Assembly: GCA_030549495.1 (NCBI GenBank)
Contig: JAUIRK010000154.1
Location: forward strand, 62,001 to 126,000
Reading direction: 5' to 3'
DNA: 64,000 nucleotides
DNA from: Nectonema munidae
Taxonomy: Eukaryota; Nematomorpha; Nectonematoida; Nectonematidae
A model generated the notes under the pieces. That model made no database searches and was not told the origin of the DNA. It saw only the letters and a list, made by a program, of their open reading frames with translations. Position numbers and translations under genes: made by a program. Shown here one piece after another: positions 10,696 to 22,600 of the stretch (position 1 is the first letter of the stretch; every line of letters starts with the position of its first letter).

Positions 10696-13600
10696 GTATG
10701 CCATGAATGATATGCTTGTTCTTCCTTCTACACGAGATTCTCTAAGAACGTTGTTTCGATTATGAGAATGTTCTTCAAAGTTTTGTGAATTAAAAAATAA
10801 TTTGATAGCATTATTGATATAAATTCCTTGAATTAATTTAGTAATGTGTTAGCTACAAACGTTTTTATTAAGAAAATCAAGAAGTATTTATAGTCATGAA
10901 AAAATAACTTGTCATAAGATGCTGTTTTTGCACTTAAATCGTATAAACTATTCTTTTATATATCTCCCTTTCCAAAACCATTGTTCGGAACCAAATTATT
11001 CAGTTCTGAATTTGTCTGGTCAACAGAAGTAACACCGTAGTATCCAATAATGGCTATATAATTAGAATTTTTTAATTTTTGGAATATTGTTCCTTAACTG
11101 AACAGGTGGTCACTGGATCAAGACCCTAATTTTCAACCACTAACCATCTTTTGGCAGAATTGAATCTTATAAATTTCGAGTTTGAAATCCGTTCTCTAAA
11201 ATGTTCCCAAAATTTTCTTGCTCTACCCATTTTTTAAATAAGTAGCATAAAATCGATGAAGCAAATCCTTGTTTGACATCTTGAGTAATATATTATCTAA
11301 CTGAGTAATATCTTCCATTTATGATTTTTGTTTAAATTAAATTCTAAATAAGTATTAAGTTTCAAAAAGGCTTTGTTCATAACAAGAATGGCCTTCATTA
11401 GCTCTTATTCTTTTATTTTTGACAGTATTGAAGAAGAATACAAGTTTTTATGAAAATAACATGGTTAAAAATTGAATTTTTAAAATGCTCAAGTAATAGG
11501 GAATAAAATTTTGTACTCTTGACAGGACAGGAAAAAATCAAAGGGAGGTAGATGCAGCTTCTATCGGGTTGATCTAACTCCTAGGAGATACCGAAAAATA
11601 AATATTACATGATTGGTAAAATCAATAGTCTGCAGATGGCTTAGTAGTTGAAGCATTGAGTCTTGATCCAGATGGTCTGGGTTCGATTCCCCATTGTAAC
11701 TATCCTTACCATCTGTCAAGCTATGCAAGTTTATTCGTCCCTTGGATGCGATACCGACAACTTAAAAAAGTTTTGACTGTATTAACTCAAACCCTTATCT
11801 AGATTTTGGTTGGGTGCTCTTCACGTTAAATTCACTGGACCAGATTAGAGAAATTTGCTTAAGCTCTTTAATTTTATTCCATTGGTATTGTTCTCTCTCT
11901 CTCTCTCTCTCTCTCTTTCTCCAATAAATTTAATTTTCATAGGTGAAACGGGAATTGGCAAATCAACAATGATGGACTCTCTCTTCAATACGAGTTTTGA
12001 GCATGAAGCGGTTCTCTCTCACCAAGATCACGTTTCTCTTCAATCCCGAACGTATGAATTGAAGGAAGCGGAAGTCAATCTCAAGTTGACGATTGTTGAT
12101 ACCGTTGGATTCGGAGATCAAGTTAATAAAAGTGATAGGTGCCGTTGATTTATTTATTTTTAGAAAAATATATTTTCCTTTGTTTAATATCATATTATTT
12201 TAAAATCGAACAACTTCTTAAAATGTCCCCGCATTGATACTTCTTCGCTATTAAGTTTTTAGGTGCCTGTCAAAACGTCCAAAATCAAGATGTACGAAAC
12301 CAAAACGTAGGAAAACCAGATTTCTATAAATCAAAACACTCCAACAAAAAATTCTTAAATTGTTTCAATAATAATTATTTCAGTTTTTTAAATTTTTTGA
12401 AACAAGTCAGAGAATTTCATAACCAAAATTTCTGATTGATGTTTATTTTTTATTTCTATATTTTTAAACCAATAAAATACCAGATTAAATGAAGGATTCA
12501 AGTTGATTAAATTCAAAAAAAAAGGATTCAATTGGATATAACTAAATATAATCATAGAAAAAAGAATCTTATATCATCCACTATGAGAATACGGTTAATT
12601 ATAACATTGACTTTGATTCCAATTGATCTCATAGTTGATGATATAATTTTTCTTTTTTTATGATTAAACATTTTACAGACCCTTTTTATAGGAAGCCCTG
12701 CCGAATTGTCCATAAACAATTTTTTAAATACATCCTAACTTAACTCATCAAAAGGGACTTTAAGATTTATGTGTAAAATTTCAAATCTGCATTCCACGTG
12801 TTTTGATTTTGGCATCAAAGCTAATGTAATTTACTTTAACGCTGACATATTTTCCTTCCCACCATATGTTCCTTCCTTCAATATAACACTTGACAAAACA
12901 GATTCTTTTATTTTCTCTTACGTGATATTCTTGCCAATTTCTTACATCGTTCATTATCGTCATCACATCAAAGTAGTCTAGCTTTACATTCTCTCATTAA
13001 ATCGCCATATCTTTTAGTTGTATATTCTTTTAATTTATTTGAAGATTTACTACCTTTCACTTCAACATATACATATTGTTTTATTAATGTGAATAATAAT
13101 ATAATTCTTGAAAAGGTTGATTTCAGGCTTTTTCAATATTAAAAATTTTTTTGTGTCTTACACTCTTGTTCAAAATTTCTGGCTACTCCCTAATTTCACC
13201 ATTCTTCCATATGAGAGCTTCACTACGCCTGCATTCTGTATAAAAGTGTTCACTACATATTTCTGCATCTGCAATTATTTCCGCTTTCATCGCTTACAAC
13301 TGCGTACTCAAAGATGTAAGAGATGCAAACTCAGAAATACCAACTTTAATGGAAAGAGTGAAAAAAGTTATATTGCAATCAATTTGCATGCTGCGATACT
13401 TTGCCACTTAAAATTAATTGAATTTGATTTCACATTTTATTAAAAATTTAATTTGGCATTATTATAACACTACTAGGATAAGCCTCTTTGTCTCTCGCTT
13501 CGCTTGAGACGTAGGATTCTAGGTCCCAAAAATCTAGGTCCACTTAAAGATCATTGGTAAAATTCTAGGTTCAGTTAAAGATCATTGGTACTGTGATTCT

Positions 13601-16600
13601 AGGTCCTGTTAAAGATCATTGGTACCCTCATGATTCTAGGTCCTCTTAAAGATTAATCCGTGAATGACCATATTAAATATTTATGCCTATAGATTTGACC
13701 AGAAATAAAATCTAAATATTTTTTAGTTCTTCATTTTCATTTAATATATTTTTTTATTTTTGGAATCCGGTTAACGGAATAATTACAAATTTATATAAAT
13801 AATGTTCACAAATTGAATAAAATTTTTGGATACGAAAATATATTTCCAACCTTAACACGTACCCAAGTATACTCTCTATGGCCTCTAGACATCAATCAAG
13901 TTACACATTGATTTCAGGGCCTTAAAGAAAGTCTCATTTTAGAAGGTGACTAGGATTTTTGACATAGCTTCTTTTTAAAATATCATTTCCTCTACTCAAA
14001 TATTAAGTGAAATAGAATTTTTTTTTTAAACATTTTTGTAAACGGGATTAAAAAATCTTAGGTTCCAGAAACTTTACCATTGTAAAATTTTTTTGAAGTT
14101 AGAATAGATGTTTAACACCAAATTGCATGTCAATCGTTTAAAGTTTTATAAAAGAAAAACACTTCAAATTAAAAAAGAAACTAGGCGATTAGTTTTAAAA
14201 TTCTGGTCCTCAAAGGGTTAACAAGTAAAAATAAATATTTATGCGTGTATAAGACAACTTTTACATTTGTTTTAGCTGGAAGCCGATAGTTGAGTATATT
14301 GATGCTCAGTTTGAAGCGTTTATGCAAGAAGAAATGAAGATCAAGAGGGATTTGACAGGATATCACGATGCAAGAATCCATTGTTGTTTATACTTCATTC
14401 CACCCACTGGGCATTCGTAATTCCTTTTCATATATTTTTTTCTCACATATTGACTTGTTTTTAAAAAAGAGAAAAGAAGGCTAAATTCTTTTTTTTAATT
14501 CAGATTTTTATGTTTAGTAAATAATTTTTGTTTTTTATTCATCGTATAAAACAGTGGCTCCCAAACTCGTCTAAGCTCACAACCTCCCTTAACCTTTTCA
14601 GACCTATTTTTAAGCATTTCCAATATGGTTTGCTTTTCGTCATTGCTTTTAATACGCATTCTTAAAGGGGTTAATGAATGTTGAGAAAAATTGCTATTAT
14701 TTTATTTCTATGTGTATAAACTTTTTAGTTGATATTGAAAAATAGATATAGTAATTACAACGTTTTTCAAATTCCAAGGCGTCTTATCAATATTTTATGA
14801 GTATTCATTCGTAGTTATGTTTGAGCTAGCAGATGATTAACATAGTTTTGTAAATAGGTTTGTTAACCCATTTACGGCCAATGTTCCTATTTTGGAATCT
14901 AAGTAATTTCATCTTCGTCTGCTTTTTTCAATGACTTTGAATATAATAGTGTTTCACCAAGAAGGCACAATTGCGCCGCTTGTATCGAACTATGAGAACG
15001 TTTGCTTGATGCGTGATCGAACCCAAGACCTTGAGTTATCGAAACCCAGTATCTAACTAATAATTCTATTTTTTTTGCTTTGTAACCAGCTAGTCTTGTT
15101 GCGAGTAAGAAGCAGATTTCTATTTCTTCATTTTTCTAGATTAAGAGCTATAGACGTTTTAGTGATGTCAAAATTAGACAAAAAAGTAAACATCATTCCC
15201 ATCATATCAAAATCTGATACTCTTTCCAAAAAGGACTTGGCAGTATTTAAAAGTCAAATCATAAAGGAGCTTCATAAGTCTGAAATCAATATTTACCAAT
15301 TCCCAGTAGATGATGAGGAAATGGCTTTCACTAACGCCGAAATGAACGTATGTTTTTTAGTTTATTTCTTTCTTGATATTAAACTTCCATCACAGGAGCT
15401 TAATTTTGAATTTAAATTTGATTTTATCGCTTCGAGAAACTACACATATATTATACAAAGAGATGTGATGTAAGTATCCTAACAATTCCATTAATTATAT
15501 CAATAGGTCTATGAGAGAATATATTAGCTATTTTCTCTTGTAAGTAATTTTGAAAGTTTCTTTTATAAAGTATGAAAAAATTCAAGGATTGAAAAAAGGT
15601 TAATTATAACCAATTTAATTAATGAACATTTTTAACATTCAAACATTTTTTAGAAGTTAACTTTAATTATAATAGAAAAAATGCGATTAGTATGATTCAT
15701 CATGTATATAAAAAAAAATAGTAAATAAAACGAAAAATTTGAATCAATCTTTATTAAAGAACGCTAAATTCTCTAACGCCACTCTGTTTTTTTCAAAAAA
15801 AAAAAGAAAATCAAAATGAAAAGTGGGCATAAGAATGGGTGTATATCTGATTAAGAAAAAATTGAAATGTCTTGGTATAATCGCTTTAGTATATCTGTCG
15901 GATGGTTTAATGCTCTTTCTAAACCTCTTCATTTTAGTTTTCTATATTCAAAAAGAAAACAGTGGGGTTCGAAATATTAGAGTTTTTAATAAAAATTGAT
16001 TTGATCTCTCTTTTTTTATTTACTATTTTATTTTTTCAATATATATAAGAAAATAAATATAGGTCAACAGCATTTTCATTCGGACATTTTTGAAAAAGAA
16101 TTGTTTAATATAAAGCTAGATTTCAGTAAAATACATAAATTGAAAATTCGAGTAATTTTTTATTGTACTAGTGGGAATTTTTGAACTCTTGCTCTTTATC
16201 AACGATATGAACAATTTATATATTCTGAAACATCACAAAAAATATTGTTATAGCTTCTCATTTATGTAAGAAAATAAAAAAGTTGACAGCCATTCAGTAT
16301 ATCAGTCATTACATATTTCATTAATTATTATTATTAATAACTAATAATTGATATATGTTAATTTTTTTATTTTCTTGCAAAAATGAACTGTTATAATAAG
16401 AGTCGTGTTCTGGGCCATCTGAATCCTCAAACCGTGGAACCATTTCCTTACCTTAAGATCATTAACTTTCCATTTCATTGAGAGTATACACTCGCTACTC
16501 CATAAGGTTCTTTTTAGACGCTTGAAATTGATAAAAAAAAATATATTTGACCTGATCCTATGACAATTGAATGCTTTATCACTTATCTCAGTTGAAAGGA

Positions 16601-19600
16601 ACGATGTAAGAAAATTTAATTTTGATTCTATTGAAAATTTTAATAATTATTGATTTATGAAATCAATGTACAAATATAAAAACTTGAAATTTCAGGTTGC
16701 ATATATTTTCAAGCAAAATTAAATATCACGAATATGAATGAACTTACTACAAATTAGTCAAAAGTTTTTTGAAAGAGTGGGCCCAAGGGCTCCAAGAAAA
16801 GGACATATCTATGGAGGAAAGCGGCCTCAAAAGATTTAAACACTGCACTGGATATTGTGATGTTTTAGAATATGTGAATTGTTTTATATGATTGATAAGG
16901 AGCAAAAGCTCGAAAATTTCTAGCAACTTCAATTTATATACAGCTTAGTTAACCTATATAATTATTTGTTGAATAAAAATGTGGTGTTTTTTAAATGAGA
17001 AAGAAGCAAACAGAGTGAATAAATTGGGTTCGAATGAGGATAACACATTTCTTTTTCAAACCTTTAGAATCAACTCCCCTTTGCGTTGGTTGGGAGTGTG
17101 GAATTCACCAAAATTGGCGGCAAAGAAGCTCGTTGCAGGCAATATCCTTGGGGAATCGTTGAAAGTATTTTATTTTTTAATTTTTTAATTTTTCCATGCT
17201 AACTCAAACAAAACTTGAAGACTATTTTCTGAACTTTGAAGGATGTGATAAACGTGAGATAACTAGTTATTTCTGGGAAGGAAAATTTACCGCCAAGCAC
17301 ATGCCTTGGCCCTTGGTGGCAGGTGAGAGTACACCCTAAATCACTCCTTCCCAACTTTTTCTATTGATTATCTCTAAAAAAATTTTTCTTGATCGGAGTT
17401 ACTCCTTACTAGGATTTTTCATTTGAATAAAAATAATTTGATTAAATTAAATGTGTAATATTTCAACCAGACCCTTTGTCTTGCATGTCATCATCATCAT
17501 CATCATCCATTCGCCCTTCCGGGCATGGCCGTTTTCCCAGCTAACTAGGGTTGGCCATTTGTTTGCAGCTTTCATCCAAGTCTTCTTGGGGCGTCCCCTC
17601 TTCGCCTTTCCTTCAACCACTTCATTTTTGATATTTTAGTCTATCTGACATCGTCCATTCTTTCCAAATGCCCGAACCATCTCAGTCTGTTTTCTTCCAT
17701 GTACTCTTCTATGCAAATCATTCCCATTTTTCGCCTTAGGGAATCATTGGTAAGCCTGTCTTTTAGAGTTTTTCCATTCATCATCCGTATCATTTTCATC
17801 TCAGTACTCATCATTCTTTTTGTATCAGCTTTTTTAAGAACCCAGCATTCGCTTCCATAGCACATCGCACTTCTTACATATACCTGATAGAGTCTGGTTT
17901 TCAGCTTCAACGAGAGGATTTTTCCACAAAGAAGACCCGAAATTTCCTTGAACTTCGTCCACCCACATCGAATCCTGGCTGTCACAGATTTGGAAGAATC
18001 TCCAGAATCATCAAGCATGTCTCCCAAATAACAGAAACTCTGCACAACATCCACCTCATCCGTGCCTAACTTCACATTCTTTTCCATTTTTTCAAGTTTA
18101 TCTGCTTCTAATTGACATCTTCGACAGACAAAACTTTTCACGTTTTGCAAAGAGCCCTTGATTGTAGTGCATCTCTTATGCACCCACTTCTCACATTTGA
18201 AGCATTGTATTGCATTACGAACAACTCTTTCCCCACAACAAGAGCAAGGATCAACGTTGCTGATGGCATTTCTCAACATATTTTTCGTCTTAAAAATCAT
18301 AACTTTGGTTTTGCTTACGTTGATCTTCAAGCCTTTGTCTTCTAGAACCTTTTTCCATGCCATGTACTTGTCACTCAAATCATTCAAGGTATTTGCAGCT
18401 AAAACCAGATCATCAGCGTATAAAAATTCTCTGTGATTTTTAACAATCGTATCAGAAATCGCATCCATTACAATAACAAACAATAAGGGGCTCAACACCG
18501 AGCCTTGATGAACGCCGACCCCTGTTGAAAACCATTCTGATATTTTTCCATCTACTCTAACAGCAGTTTTGGCATAGTTATACATTTCAATAACAGCTCT
18601 TACTTCATACTCCAAAACGCCCTTTTGTCTAAGAGCCCAGAAAATGACATCTCTTTGGACGCAGTCAAAAGCTTTTTCGAGATCGATAAATGAGAGGAAA
18701 AGATCTTTTCCAACTTTCATATGTTTCTCTATTAATTGTCGAACAATAAATACGGCGTCTATTGTGCTCTTGTTTGGCATAAAACCCATCTGCATTTCAT
18801 CTATTTTTTTCAAAAACTCTCTCTAAAATTTTCATAGGGTGTTCAAGCAGTTTTATACTTCTATAGTTTGAGCTTGCATGTGATTTGCTGATTTATCTAT
18901 ACAAGAAGAAAGCAACTTGAGAGACTAACTTTCATATTGTCAATTGGATTTATCGAATTTCCATTTCATCATGGCTATCTAACCTTTTAAACTCTTTTCT
19001 TGAAAGATTTACAGAAACAATTAGGTACAGTGGTTCTATATTATCATTTTAGGATTAAAATTTGAAAAATCAAAGGTAGAAGTAAAAATTTTCCAAACGT
19101 AGAAAACAGGTCTGGCTACAAATGAATGAGACTGTTTAATGCTGTTAAGATATAAAAATGGAACCTTATATCAAAATTTCAAAAAATTTGAACAACTTTT
19201 GGAAAGGATATTAAACATTAAATTTTACAACAAAAAGTGATATCGATAGCTTGGCAAAGCTTCGGAAGCATTTTACATGCTGAAGAAGCATGAGCCTATT
19301 GATATTCAAAAAAGAACGTAAACATATGCATCGATATATTTTGTTATAATTGCATGATTATAGAATATTACCTACATGAATATCTCATTTTTAAAAGAAA
19401 AAGTCTCTAAATTATCATTATTGACATTTCTGGAAACTTATTTATCTTTTGAAATTCATTTCTTTTTTAAAACTGACTTTTCTATTTAAAATTCACTCTT
19501 GCAAAAGTAAATATCTTTTGAAAAATTGTGCTTACTGATGCTATATAATTCTTAATTGTGTTAACATTTAGCAATATTAAAGAAAAACTGTCAGCTGTTT

Positions 19601-22600
19601 GAAGTAATTTTTACGTCAAGCATATGTCTTACCTCTTGAATTCGTCTTATTAATCTCATTGGGCTTGCGAGCCGCACGTTGAAAATCTCTGAATTAAAAA
19701 AACAATATAAAATGTCGAAAGTTCATTTTGCCCATTTTACTGATAATAATAATTAGCCGTATGCTGAGGAACACTGTCTAAGTTGAAAATTTCAACACTT
19801 ATATCCTAAATTTAAATAAGTTAATCATGATTAGATCGATATTATATATTTAAAAAGTTATGGTCTCTTTTTGTCATGGGAGGAAGGAGTGCGCAAATTC
19901 TTTGATCTGATTGGATAAAAAATTTGAGTAATTTTTTGATTGAATCAAAACTTACCTTAGACTCGAACCAATTATTTTTAACATTTTTTGAATAGATTTT
20001 GCACATTCAAATGAACGACAGAAAAATCTGTGATCTGATTGGCTAAAGTTAGATAATTTTCTAGATGTTTAATATATAGGAGCAAGATGAATTACCCCCT
20101 ATAACTATAAATAATATGATATTGTCACACCAGTTTTTAGAAACATTTCGTAAGAAATTTATAATATTCCTTCTTTTTTCTGTGAATTTTCGACTTTTAC
20201 AGTTTTCATCTAAAAATATTATAAACAAGAAGATAAGGTTTATAAGTAAAAAAGAAAATTTGTAAACTTTTTTTTTTAAAGTAAAAAGTGGTGCCATAAA
20301 AGTAGGCTTTTTTAAATCTACTTTATTTTTTTTCCTGGACCTGGAAATAATCCAATAGTCCAAAACTGGCTTTACTGCGATTGGGGATGAAATATGCTAA
20401 ATATCACTCACTCAAATGTGCGATTTTGATTGATTCTATGCAATGAGTGAAGCCTAATCAATACAAATATATCCACTACTCGCTTCCTTTAAGTTTGCAT
20501 TGAACAGCTTTGTCCTTTTATTTTAAGCATTTCTTTAAACTTCCAATTAACACACTGTTATTCGGTCAAGAGGTGTAAAAAAGATTCGATTCATGCTTAC
20601 GATGAATTAATCTTTTACTATTCAAGTTGAGAACGAAGAGCATTGCGATTTTGTGAAGTTGAGGGAAATGCTCATTCGCACAAACATGGATGACATGATC
20701 GAAAAGACGGATAGCATACATTATCGTCATTTTCGCAAGTATCGCTTGCAACAAATGGGCTTTACCGATGAAAGCGACTCCTCCAACACTCAAAGTCAGC
20801 CGTCCCATCTCTTGAATATTCAGGTTTGTATCTTTTATATATAAATCAATTTAGTAAATAACTCTCGCTTTGTGAATAGCTATAAACTAAATAGGTTTTG
20901 ACATATCAATATAATTAATTTGATTAAATGTTCAATAGACACTTATTGATCTAATTTGCTCACCAATTCGCCCCTTTATATACATTACATATTGATTTTT
21001 ATGTGTAGACTACATCCTCTAAATCAGGGTTTCTCGACCCTTTTTTTAAATCGCCCACTCAAGTAAAAAAATGTCCGCAATCTTTCACCTCTTTTCAAGC
21101 TTTAATTTGAGTTCTCTCTATCTTTAAGTTCAATAAATTATTTTTAAAAATTTTCTTCTACACACTCCATTTACAAGATTTCAAACAAATAGCTTAAAAA
21201 AATCGCCCACCTTAATTCCATTTTCTCACAGAAGTGGGTGATTCCCCCACGGTTGAGAAACTCTGGTCTAAATATACGAAACTAAATCCCCAAACTAGAC
21301 GTAGAAGGATATGTTGTTTAACCTAGATTCAATATTTGTTACTAATTTTAATAATAATTCCATCTACTAATCTGTAAAATTGTAAAAGATCTGCTCTTTT
21401 ATAAAAAATTTTGAAAGCAATTTATATTATGAAAAGTTTTGTAGTTTAATTAAATCATATTTGCTCTGTTATTATTGAAGTGTTAAAAAATTGATTCAAT
21501 AACCACGAACCTACTACTCTATTTCAAGTTTGCTACTTGAAATAATTCGAAGAAGCTTAAAAAAATAAAGTTAGTCATATTGCATGCAATAAAATATACT
21601 ATATATATTTTTCAGGTAACATTTATAATATTTAATTGAAAATTTTGCTATTCATTTAAATTCTTTCTACAATAGACCATTGGCAATCTCTGATTTATAT
21701 CAGGGTTAACAAGCTAAGTCTTTTGGGAAGCCTTTTCATGGTCCCATTCTAATATTTTTAATGTATCTAATACTTTTATTCACTTTATAGCAGATTTATG
21801 AGCACAAAAAGAAGGAAATTATGAATGAAATGAGAATCAAAGAAGAAGAAATGAGGAGTGATTTTGTTGCGAGAGTCAAGAAGAAGGAAGCCGAACTTTT
21901 CGAGAAGGAAAAAGAAGTATGCTTTCTTTTCATCCTACTTTTCGCTTATTCCAAGCACTGTATTGTCATTCCGCCATTACTGGCATCTTAAACCCTTTAA
22001 GGATTTTTTGAATGCCAACTTCTTGCTTTAGTGTGTCTAATAGACCCTGATTTTGCTATTGATAAGCATAACAAGTTTATTTAAAGAAAATTAATTAAAA
22101 TATATAATTAGATATGACAAGGTTAAAAGTATTTCTCAAAATTTCAAATGGCCTGTAGACTTAGTAAAGAATTTTTTTAATCTTTTTTCCTACAGCAAAG
22201 TTGCGTCCATGTTATAATACACATATCCTTTATTTTTATACTTCGCTTCAAAAGCTTCATTCAAAGATTTAGCCAATTCCAATAAGTATAACCCTTTCTT
22301 ATGCGTTATATGTGAGTTCCATCCTAGAAATTTTTGGAAAATATCATATTTTACACAGTAGCAGTTTTAGTTGTCAAAAACTGAAACATATATTTATACA
22401 CAAAGCTGTTTGGAGGAATTTTGCTGTCAAAAGTTGAATGGTTTATTTAAAAAAAATTATTTAAAAGATGTTTCTTTTGAAAATCAGGGGTTGTGAAACA
22501 TTTCATTATACAAGCATAAAATTAGTGATGGAACGATAGCAAAATTTTGTACGATTGCAATGCTGATTTTAAAAAATATACAGTTTTTTAGAAATTTATT

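Noticed and set aside
11632-11700. Possible tRNA gene
   Set aside because: A- and B-box-like motifs are present but no acceptor stem pairs; a related copy at 62,074 marks it as a SINE. The same reasoning applies to 29,547-29,717.
12781-13443. Frames in septin intron 2 on both strands
   Set aside because: No family match in any frame; a decayed transposase could not be shown.
14555-14600. hAT-like end CAGTGGCTCCCAAACTCG
   Set aside because: No opposite terminus or duplication found nearby; too short to call.
16750-16900. Frame [18 protein letters not shown] in septin intron 4
   Set aside because: Looks mildly coding but matches no family I can name; stops follow on.
17221-17335. Exon-like stretch after septin exon e ([13 protein letters not shown], followed by a GTGAGA donor)
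   Set aside because: It faintly resembles exon e's [15 protein letters not shown], so a duplicated alternative exon came to mind, but similarity is too weak and there is no convincing acceptor.
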